Both the position numbers and the translations under genes were made by a program. This document shows, one piece after another, positions 27,259-35,771 of a stretch of 37,292 nucleotides of DNA. The stretch lies in NCBI GenBank assembly GCA_046331705.1, contig JAXLQJ010000070.1:1-37292 (forward strand), written 5' to 3'. Below the pieces are notes generated by a model. It had not been told where the DNA came from. It saw nothing but the letters and a program-made list of their open reading frames with translations, and ran no database searches. The stretch is from JADJOY01 sp046331705 [NCBI: bacterium] (GTDB lineage Bacteria > JADJOY01). Position 1 is the stretch's first letter. Each line of letters starts with the position of its first letter.

Positions 27259-28004
27259 GTGAGCGTTCCCGCACGTTTCGGATCGACGCGAATCGTCCTC
27301 GTCGCGCTGCTGCCGGTCGCCTTCGCGCGGAGCATGCTGGCGCGCTGCTGGCACGATCTTCCTCGTGCGCTGCGCGCCCTCGGGCTGCACGTACTCACCC
27401 GGCGTGGACGACTGACGACCAACCATTCGAGCCTCGTGAACGGCCAGAAGCAGCTCAGTGCCTTCCCACACGGCGACGCGTCGTGGAGCGAGCTCGTGGC
27501 GCAGGCCGCTCGCGCGTACGCGCCGTTCGACGTCACGGTCACCGACGTGGACCCCGGCACCAATCCGCATTGGGAGATCGCCGTCGCCGGCACGCCCGCC
27601 AACATCGGCCTGCCGTCGGGCGCTGGGCGTGGCGCCCTTCACGTGCAACGTCGTCGCGAACGGTGTCGCGTTCGCCTTCGCGGGAGCCACCCAGAACGTC
27701 GCACAGCTCTGCCGGACCACGGTCCAACAAGGCGGCAGCCTCTTCGGCCTCGATCACGAGTACCTGGCTGCGGACGCGATGACCTATCTCGCCGACTCGC
27801 TGGAGAAGCGGTTCACCTCGATCGATGCACCGTGCGGAGAATTCTCGCCGCGCGCATGCACGTGCGGCGGCAGCACCCAGAGCTCGGCGACGTTGCTGCG
27901 CTCGATCCTCGGTCCCGCCGCCCGGCGCGGAAGTCTTCGCCGACGGATTCTCGGCACTGACCAGCGGCGAGCCCTCACCCGTCGAGTACGGCTCGACCCG
28001 TTGA
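27259..28004 (+). CDS. Secreted metalloprotease-like protein lacking the HExxH motif (frame-disrupted)
   Basis: GTG 27259 with GAGGAG upstream; signal peptide up to about residue 30. The body contains LVAQAARAYAPFDVTVTDVDPG and NIGLPSG, then LGVAPFTCNVVANG and the zincin-like GLDHEYLAADAMTYL, then CGEFSPRACTCGG-STQ and a C-terminal VFADGFSALTSGEPSP ending at TGA 28002-28004. The GLDHE part resembles the distal metal ligand of HExxHxxGxxH proteases. However, the expected HExxH is replaced by QQGGS (27725-27739), in a locally continuous frame. It may therefore be a non-catalytic paralogue, or an altered enzyme. Frame changes near 27630 and 27930. About 248 residues. Family assignment is from memory of myxobacterial secreted proteins and is moderate. 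Confidence 0.62.
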
Positions 28005-28016
28005 CGCACAGGTTCC

Positions 28017-28037
28017 CGCCGCGCCTTGAGCGCGGCG
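28017..28037. terminator. Hairpin between convergent genes
   Basis: 7-8-bp stem (CGCCGCG(C) / (G)CGCGGCG) with a 5-7-nt loop in the 62-nt gap between convergent stops at 28004 and 28067. No clear T-run; possible bidirectional terminator. Confidence 0.35.
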
Positions 28038-28066
28038 TCGCCGCGGCGCGACGACCTCGGCTCAAG

Positions 28067-28806
28067 TCAGGCCCAGCGCGTGCCGCAGAGCGCGCAATCG
28101 GGATCGCGGGCGATCGGGAAGGTGCGGAACTGCATGTTCGTGCCGTCCCACAAGAGGAGCTTGCCGTCGAGCGTGGTGCCCTGGCCGGTGAGGATCTTGA
28201 GGGTCCTCCACCACCTGCAGGCAGCCGATCACCCCGGGGGTGGCGCCGACCACCGGGAAGATCTCGCGCGGCGGGGCCTCGGAAACAGGCATTGCAGACA
28301 CGCGGTGTCGGGTGACGAACACGGCGAGGCGGCCTTCCAATCCCCACACCGTGCCGTGGACGAGCGGGATGCGTTTGCGCATCGCGCGCACGCGTTGAGG
28401 ACGAAGCGCGTGATGCGTTGTCCATGCACCGCGACGATCACCCGCGAATCGCCTTCACCAGCTCGTCGACGTTGTCGCTCTCGATGCGGGTGGTGATCGC
28501 CGTCCGCCTCGACGTCGGGGTTGAGACGCGCGATCGTCCCTGACCGGAGACCGCCTTGTTCTTGCCGATGTCGGAGGGCTCGTGGATCTGCCGATTCAGG
28601 TTCGACATCTCGGGGCTGTCGAAGCCGCAGAGGCGAATGCGCCCCACGCCCGCCACGGCCAGGTACATCGTCACCGGCGAACTGAGCCCACCGGCGCCGG
28701 CCACGAAGACCGCCGACGACTTGAGCTTCGCCTGCGTCTCTCCGCCCCAGCCCTCGAGGAGCATCTGCCGCTTGTAGCGCTCGAGCTCGCGCTCCGAGAG
28801 TGTCAT
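28067..28806 (-). CDS. ThiF/MoeB/HesA-family adenylyltransferase (E1-like; frame-disrupted)
   Basis: About 245 residues. ATG 28806 starts ERYKRQMLLEGWG, then the nucleotide-binding GAGGLSSP (37-44), acidic D63 and SNLNRQI (68-74) with the adenylation Arg/Lys residues. Further on, in other frames: NVDELVKAIRG, ITRFVLNACA, DTACLQC and DPDCALCGTRWA at the end, so both CxxC halves of the Zn site are present. It activates the C-terminus of a ubiquitin-like sulfur carrier such as MoaD or ThiS by adenylation. No carrier gene is adjacent, so MoeB versus ThiF cannot be decided. Frame changes near 28545, 28435, 28290-28390 and 28200. Stop 28067-28069. Confidence 0.85.
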
Positions 28807-28990
28807 CACGGCCCCCACGTGAGGTGTGCCTTCCGCGGACGCGCGGGTCGGCGTCGCGAGGCAACGCACGTGCCATGCCACGCCGGCGTGACGAGCGCGG
28901 GCCTGGAATCAGGCCCTGATCGCTGCTGACCGTCACGCGCACGAAGCAATCGGCCGCGCGTCGGCACCGCCGGTGACGGCCGGCGCTCGA

Positions 28991-30530
28991 TCAGGCGCGC
29001 GAACGACGACGGCAGCGACGGCCGAGCATCAGCGCGACGAAAGCCAGCGGAGAGGCCGCAGCGCCGTCGCCGGAGACGCGCGAGCAGCCACCCGTCGGGC
29101 CGTTCACCAGGAAGGCGCTCACCGCTCCGTTGTCGGCGCCCGGCGTGAAGGCGCCGAAGCTGGTCTTGCTGGCCGCGTTGCGCGACGGCCACGCGTTCAT
29201 CAGGTCGAGGGTGCCACCCTGCGGGCCGGTCTCGCCCTGCTTCGCGATGGCCTCGGTGGTGCCGTCGGGATGGTTCACGAGAATGAGCTCGGGGCCTGTT
29301 GTCGCCCAGCGAGGCCCACACGGCGACGTTGCCGGCGTTGTCCAACGGCGTCATCGGGCAGCGTGAGGCCGCGAGCCCGAGGATCTCACCGCCCGCCAGC
29401 GGGTCGAAGAACGACACCACCTTGCGGATCGCACCCTTGCTGCCGGCGAACCAACCGCCCGCGTAGCTGCCGTCGGGGAGCGCGGACGTCGGCGTAGAAC
29501 GCCGGCCGCCTCGAGAGATTCATCACCGGGTAGAAGAAGTCGAGATACGTGCCGCCGATCGGCGTCGCATCCGCGCTTGTCGCCACCCATTGCTTCGCGG
29601 CGCCGGTCGCGAGGATCAGCCCACGCTCGGTGGCGCTGCTCGACGTCGCGAAGTATGCGAGCTGGTCGCGATCGCTGATCGCCGGCGGCCGAGCGGCATC
29701 TCGGTGCCGTCGACGAAACCGAACCACTCGCGCGCCAGGTTCGTGAAGACCCTGCCGCCGGGCGCGAGTCCGCCGACCGCGGCCTGTTGCGTGAGCACGC
29801 CGTTGGCGGCGGTGTAGACGTCCGCGGAATACGAGCCGGGGACCGTCTGGACGTAGAACGCCGCCGTGCCCTGGTTGTTGAGCGAGCCATGGCTGAGTGC
29901 GTAGATCTTCTCGCCGGACGGCAGCGGGTCGCTCACCGCGGCCACCTTCGAGATCGCATTGGTCGAACGCGTCCAGAGAAGAGGCCACGCGGCGACGAGC
30001 CGCCGACGACATCGGCCATGAAGAGCACGTCGCCGCGCGCATTCACCGCGGCGCGTACGCCGTCCCGCTGAAGAATCCGCCGAAGGTCCTGCCGATCGGC
30101 GACGGATCGCCGCACGAGCCATGGGCACCGCCGCCGCCGCCCTGACCACAGCCGTAGCCCACCGCGATGGGCGTGAGCGTCGTCCCATCGGTCACGAAGA
30201 TCGCTTGATTGCGCTCGACGCCGTCGATCCACGAGAAGAAGGCAACGCGGCCGGCGCTGTCGATCGTCGGCGGGTCCGCCCATGGAAAGGCCGCCAGCAT
30301 TCCGCCGCCGGGAACCGCCTGGCCGTACCACGCCCGAGCCTGCGTCACCATCGGCGCGGCCGCAGGCGCGAAGGTGGTGAGCATGTTCGTCGCGGCGACG
30401 CCGATTCCAGCGGCGCGAGACTCGTCGTCGTGCAATCGCAGGCGCGGGACCCGCTCGCCGCGAAACCGAGGACGGGGGTCATGACCAGCCACGTGCAGGC
30501 GAGAACGGCGGCGCGGATCGATCGCTTCAT
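28991..30530 (-). CDS. NxxGxxAF-repeat surface protein with MYXO-CTERM-like tail (frame-disrupted)
   Basis: ATG 30530 with AAGGAAA upstream; signal peptide ~1-26. The body is a tandem repeat with the short motif NxxGxxAF or close variants: DSAGRVAF (30261-30238), NARGDVLF (30043-30020), NNQGTAAF (29879-29856), DRDQLAYF (near 29676), NLSRRPAF (29520), DNAGNVAV (29342) and a weaker copy near 29179. Spacing is about 52-73 residues. This matches the choice-of-anchor tandem repeat family. The C-terminus has GGCS, a short hydrophobic helix (PLAFVALML) and an Arg cluster (GRRCRRRSRA): the layout of a MYXO-CTERM sorting signal. It is thus probably cell-surface sorted. Function unknown; at least five frame changes. 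About 510 residues. Confidence 0.8.
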
Positions 30531-30675
30531 GGATTTCCTTCCCGGTGCAGCCGTGGGCAGACCGTCCAGAGACAGGGCTCGCGACGCGCGAGGGACATCG
30601 CACGGACGTTGAACGAGAGGCCGACCACGCGCGCCCGAATCCTCCGGCGCGCGGTCCGCGGATGCGTGACGTAGG

Positions 30676-31894
30676 TCACAACGGAATGCAGCACGCCCAC
30701 TTCGATTCCGCGTACACGATGCCCTTCTTCTGCGCGGTGCTCGCGGACGGTCTCGGCGACCTTGCTGTCGAAGGAATCCTTGGCACCGCTGGCTGCGGCG
30801 CGGGCTCGCTCGTCCGCCAGCAAGGCGTCCCGCTTGGCGACCAGCTCGTTCATCTGGCGCGTGAGCTCGGCGCGCTTCTGCCACTTGCTGTTTCACGAAG
30901 TCGGCGCGCGCTTCCGGCTCCATCGCCTGCAACGCCGGCGGCAGGCTCGCGGCGGGGAGGTTCTCGACCCTCGCCTTTCCAGCGGCCACGTCCGCCACCA
31001 GATCGTCTTCGCCGGTCACGATCCCGCCGCCTGCGCGCCGCGGGCGCTGAAGGTGGCCTTGTCGGCCGCCACGCCGCGGGCGCTGCAGCGGCCACGCTCA
31101 GCTTCCTCCGACCTCCTTGCGACGCTCGTCGCTGCCATAGCCCACCGCGGTCTTGCCGAGCCCGCGCCAGCGCGCGGCGATCTCGCCATCGACGGGCGTG
31201 GACACCGGCCACCATGTCGCCGGTTCCGCCGAGCGCCACGAACTTGCCCTCGCCGAGCCGCGCGATCTCCTGCCAGGACGCGCGCCGTCTCGGTGTCCGC
31301 GCCGCACTGGATCGTGTCGATGACCAGATCCTTCTTCACCGCCGCTTCGACGATGCGCGCATAGGGCTGGTCCTGGGGTAGTCCATGTGCGGTGGTGCAT
31401 CACCCACCAGGAAGACGAGCTTGAGCGCCTTGCGGTCCTGGCTCCACGAGAGCTTGGTGACGGCGTCGGAGAGCGCTTGACGCATCGACTCGGGGGCCGT
31501 CGCCGCCACCGTCCGCCTGAAAGCCGCGGAGCGTGCCGTAGACGGCGTCGATGTCCGCGCTCAAGTCGTGGACCTGGAGGACGTACGCATCGCCCCGGTC
31601 GCGATACGCCACCAACCCGATCCGGATCTCCGGCGTGGGCGTGGCGCGGATCATCTCGTTGGCGATCGACCAGATCCTCGACTTGGCGCCCTCGATGAGT
31701 CCGCCCATCGAGCCGGTGGTGTCGAGCACGAACGCCACGTCGATGCGCGGTTTGGCCGCCACCGGCGGCGCGTCGGTCGCGGCCGGCGAAGCCGCCGTCC
31801 GTGCGGCGGTGGCCAAGAGCGCCAGCTCGGTGGCGCTCGCGACCACCGCCGCGCCGATCCAGCTCTTCGTGCCGCTCGTTGCCGTAGTCCGCAT
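30676..31894 (-). CDS. Exported VWA-domain protein (frame-disrupted)
   Basis: ATG 31894 with AGGAGG 5-10 nt upstream; N-terminal hydrophobic leader (~8-36). VWA domain starts at [14 protein letters not shown] (MIDAS D58, T60, S62), followed by [13 protein letters not shown] and FQADGGGDG (second MIDAS loop), [13 protein letters not shown] in another frame, and DTIQCG. The tail shows [18 protein letters not shown] and ends near SKWACCIPL at 30676-30678. VWA proteins bind other proteins through a metal ion. The GDAPPHMDY style of VWA protein is common in diverse Gram-negatives, function mostly unknown. Frame changes at roughly 31490, 31370, 31260, 31100 and later. It lies 81 nt downstream of the VIT-VWA gene and probably shares its transcript. 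Confidence 0.78.
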
Positions 31895-31975
31895 GGAATC
31901 CTCCTGCTGCTGCGGGTGAGGACGTGGAAGCGCGCCCGCACGCCGTTTGTTTCATTTCCTCGCCACCGACCCGCG

Positions 31976-34249
31976 TCACTCGACGCGGTCGGCGGCCGGT
32001 GTGATCTCGTAGATGGTGCCGTCGACGCGCACCGTGAGCTCGCGGCCGAGCGCGAGCCAGGCGGCGGCAGCGCGCGAGCGACGCGCCAACTCGAAATACG
32101 CGGGCGTTCCGAACACGAGCGGCTTGCGCGTCTCGCGCGGATGCTCCGCCACCTCGGCGTCGACCCAGCGCGTGCCGCTCGGATAGAACACCTTCCCAGC
32201 GACGTGGCGGGGCTCGCCGTTGGCGGCGACCTGGAACGCCGCGGCCACGCCGCCGTTGCTCGCCGCGCCAGCGTCCGCCTTGGCGTCGCCCAGCACGCGG
32301 TTCACGATCGCCGCCTGTTGATCCATGCCGACCTCGGCGTGCTTGAGCGCATCGGTGACGCGAGCACCCGCAACTGCATCGGCGCGCCGGCGGACCTTGC
32401 CCCCGAGCGCGCGGAACGCGGACGCCATCGCATCGCGGCTCGGCGCCCGCGCGCCGCAGGCGGCACCGTCGCCACCGGAGCGGGAGGTCCTTGCGGCGCT
32501 CGTCCTCCACGATCAGGTACGACGTGCAGCCGGGGTGATGCCGTAGCGGCGCGCCAAGGACACGATCTCGTCGCGCAGCTCGGTCTGTTCGCCGCGGCGG
32601 CGGACCTCGTCGAGGAGCTGACCCACGCGCCGGGCTGCTCCAGAGCCTGGGATGAAGCCGCGGTCACCCGAGCCGCGCGCCGACGCGAAATCCACCGTCG
32701 CGGTCGCGGTGCGCTTCTCGCCGTTGGCCATTCCTCCAGCACGACGCGCGCGCTTCCCGAGCCCGTGAAGCGACCCAGCGCGACGAGCTGGTCGCCGTGG
32801 AAGAGATCGGGCAGCTCGCGCGGATAGATCTTGCTCGCGCGCACGTCACCCTCGACCCTGAGCGCGAGCCCCGTCATGCAGGCGACGCGATGCGCTCGCA
32901 GAACGACGACACCTCGCGCTCGATGTCCTGGCGCAAGCCCACGTACTGGACCGGCCGCGGGTCGCGTCGCTCAGGCCGTCGAGGAGGCGCGGTCGACGTC
33001 GTCGCTGACCTGAACGAGAAGACCCGGGCGCCGGCGGCGCTCGCGCTGCCGGTGACGAAGGCGACGAGTTCCCGCGTCCATCTCGCCCACCGTCGGCAAG
33101 CCGTCGGTGACGAGGACCACGACGAGGGCGACTCGCGTCGCGCCTGCGCGCCGCGGCGAGCCCCCGCGCCAATGCCTCGCCGATCGCGGTGCCACCCGCT
33201 GCGTGGAAACCGGCGACGAACGAACGAGCGCGCTCGCGATTGCCGGCGTTCGCGGCGACGAGCGTTCGTGGAAGAACGGCTCGGCCTCGGTGCTGAAACG
33301 CACGATCTCGAAGCGGTCGCCGTCCTTCAAGGTGTCGATGGCGCGCGAGCGCACGCCGTAGTTGTTCGATCTTGGCGCCCGCCATCGAGCCCTGATGTCC
33401 ACGAATACCACGTCCTTGGCGAGCACCACCTGGCCCTCGCCCAGGGCACCCGGCACGCGAGCAGCAAGAAGTAGCCGTCGTCCTCGGCCGAGTCGCGAAC
33501 GCGGTACTCCGAGCTCCCAGCCCTGCGCGCTCGGCGGTCGTGAAGGAGAGCCGGAACGCCGCGTCCGGGCGGGCGCGACTTGCTCGAACCTCGACCAGCG
33601 CCTCGCCCGCGCCCTTTTCTGCTTCACCTCGACGGTGTGGCTCGGCGGACCGCCATCGCCTCGAGCGGCTGGCGGCTCGATGTGGACCTCGACGGAGACG
33701 GTGTCGATGTCCGCGCTCAGCTTCTCGGTCTCGAGCGGATACGTGTACTCGATCGTCGCGCCGTCGCGCGGCAGCACCCGCGGGGAAGAGCTTGACCCGC
33801 CGCGTGGCGTGGGGCTCGATCGGGAAGACGCGCACACGGAAGGCGCCCCGATCTCCGTACTCGAGCAGCGCCGGATCGCGCATGCGGCGCACGATGTCCA
33901 GATCGTCCGCGCCCGCGCCGCGTCCACCAGCTCGGCATCCTGCTCCTTGCCGTCGATCTCGATCGAGAGGGCTGACGGCGGCGTTGCGGGGAGCGGAAAC
34001 CAGCAGTCGCCCTCCACGCCGCTCGCCGGGATTGCGAAAGACCTGGTCGACCTCGGTGATCGCGACCTGGTCGCGAATCGCCACGCGCACCCGGTGCGAT
34101 TGGATCTCGAGCGGCGCGAACGGCGGATGGCCGGGCGGCACCACCGCGGCCGTCTGCACCACGATGAACCCGTCGGCACGCGCCGCCGGCGGCAAGCACG
34201 CGAACCCGACGACCACGGCAAACGATCGCCACCAACGACGCCACGCCAT
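31976..34249 (-). CDS. VIT-domain plus VWA-domain envelope protein (frame-disrupted)
   Basis: ATG 34249; signal peptide ~1-25. A VIT domain follows (GFIVVQTAAVVPPGHPP... VDQVFRNP, then CWFPLPATPPSALSIEIDGK and IEYTYPLETE). Next comes a VWA domain with its MIDAS split by frame changes (KDVVFVDI / GSMAGAKIEQ), DRFEIVRFSTEAE and VTDGLPTVGE. The last third has KIYPRELPDLFHGDQLVALGRF, LARRYGITPAA and a C-terminal tail ending TIYEITPAADRVE at 31976. The order VIT-VWA-C-terminal beta region matches inter-alpha-trypsin-inhibitor-heavy-chain-like bacterial proteins. At least eight frame changes. Role not established; likely protein-protein interaction at the envelope. About 757 residues. Confidence 0.83.
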
Positions 34250-34351
34250 GACGCGCCCTCCCGAGCGAGGGTCCGCGCGATGGCTCGCGCTCCGGTTCCT
34301 CGCGCCCTGGAAGCGCGCGAGCGAACCGAAAGGTTCAGCGTCGCGACGCGA

Positions 34352-35560
34352 TCAGGAGCGGCCCTTCATGCCGTAGCTCTTCAAGATCCGCCGCGCGACC
34401 ACCTCGATGTGAACCTCGTCGGCGCCGTCGTAGATCCGCGCCGCGCGTTCGTGGGCCCACCAGAACGCGAGCGGAGTGTCGTCGGTGACGCCGAGGCCGC
34501 CGAGCGTCTGGATCGCGCGATCGAGCACCCGCTGCAACGTGCGCGCGACCGTGAACTTGATGAGCGAGATGTCCTCGCGCGCCGCGTAGACTCCCTCGGT
34601 CTCGATCCGCCAGGCCGCGTGCAGCACCATGAGCCGCGCGGCGTTGATCTCGGCGCGGCTGGTGGCGATCCACTCCTGCACCATCTGCTTGGTGCCGAGC
34701 GGCTTGCCCGGAGCGAGCTCGCGGGTGGCTGCGTGGCGGCACTGGATGTCGAACGCGCGCTCGCAGATCCCGATCCAGCGCATGCAGTGATGGATGCGGC
34801 CCGGCCCGAGGCGCATCTGCGCGATCGCGAAGCCCATCCCCTGCTCGCCCAGCAGATTCGACGCTGGCACCCGCGCGCCGTGATAGGCGACCTCACCGTG
34901 GCTGGCCCAATCGCCGCCGCGGTGACCCATCACCGACAGGTTCTCGATCAGCTCGAAGCCGGGCGTCGAGGTGGGCACGAGGATCATGCTCGCCCGGCGG
35001 TGCGGCTCCTCGGCCTCGGGATCGGTCACCGCCATGCAGATCGCGAACGCCGCGCCGTCGGCCGAGGACGAGAACCACTTGTGGCCCCGGATCACCCACT
35101 CGTCGCCCTCGCGTACGGCGGTGGTGCCGAGCCAGACGGGATTCGAGCCCGCGTACTCGGGTTCGGTCATGGTGAAGCAGCTGCGGATCTCGCCCCGCAC
35201 CAAGGGGCCGAGGTAGCGCTCCTTCTGCGCGTCGGTGCCGAACTCCATCAGGATCTCGATGTTGCCGACATCCGGCGCCTGGCAGTTGAAGACGTAATGA
35301 CCGATCGGGCTCTTTCCCAGCTCTTCGCTCATGTGCGCGAACTCGGTGAGGGAGAGCCCGGCGCCGCCGTGGGATTCCGGGACGTACGCCGCCCAGAGCC
35401 CGGTCTCCCGGGCACGCGCGCGGGCCTTGGCGAGCGCTGGCAGCATCGCCTTGAAGCCCTCGTTGGCGAGGCCGCGCTCGAGCGGGAAGACCTCCCGCGC
35501 CATGAAATCGCGCAGCGTGCTGCGAATGCCCTCGATGCGTGCGGACGGCGAGAAGTCCAT
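34352..35560 (-). CDS. Acyl-CoA dehydrogenase family protein
   Basis: 402 residues, intact frame. ATG 35560 has GGAGGA 8-13 nt upstream; the in-frame extension to 35803 runs into the divergent kinase region. ACAD landmarks: YVPESHGGAGLSLTEFA, CFTMTEPEYAGSNP (FAD/substrate-binding signature), VIRGHKWFSSSADGA, MGHRGGDW, and a C-terminal YDGADEVHIEV that resembles the ACAD10/11-type catalytic end. It catalyses alpha,beta-dehydrogenation of an acyl-CoA with FAD; chain length is not readable. The downstream VIT-VWA gene starts 102 nt away on the same strand. Divergent from the sensor kinase. Confidence 0.92.
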   Translation of the reverse strand: MDFSPSARIEGIRSTLRDFMAREVFPLERGLANEGFKAMLPALAKARARARETGLWAAYVPESHGGAGLSLTEFAHMSEELGKSPIGHYVFNCQAPDVGNIEILMEFGTDAQKERYLGPLVRGEIRSCFTMTEPEYAGSNPVWLGTTAVREGDEWVIRGHKWFSSSADGAAFAICMAVTDPEAEEPHRRASMILVPTSTPGFELIENLSVMGHRGGDWASHGEVAYHGARVPASNLLGEQGMGFAIAQMRLGPGRIHHCMRWIGICERAFDIQCRHAATRELAPGKPLGTKQMVQEWIATSRAEINAARLMVLHAAWRIETEGVYAAREDISLIKFTVARTLQRVLDRAIQTLGGLGVTDDTPLAFWWAHERAARIYDGADEVHIEVVARRILKSYGMKGRS

Positions 35561-35771
35561 GGTCGGTTCCTCCAGCGGACGATTCGTCCCGAGCATAGGC
35601 GAATCGCCCACGGAATTCCGGGGTGGCGCGAGCGGACGGCGCGCCAGCGGCACGCGCACGTCGCGCACGATCTCGGCTCCGGTCCCGGCGCGGCGATCAG
35701 GATCGATCGCGACCGCGGGTTTTCGCTGATCGGGGATTGTCAGCACCGAAACGCTGCGCGAGGATGCACGC

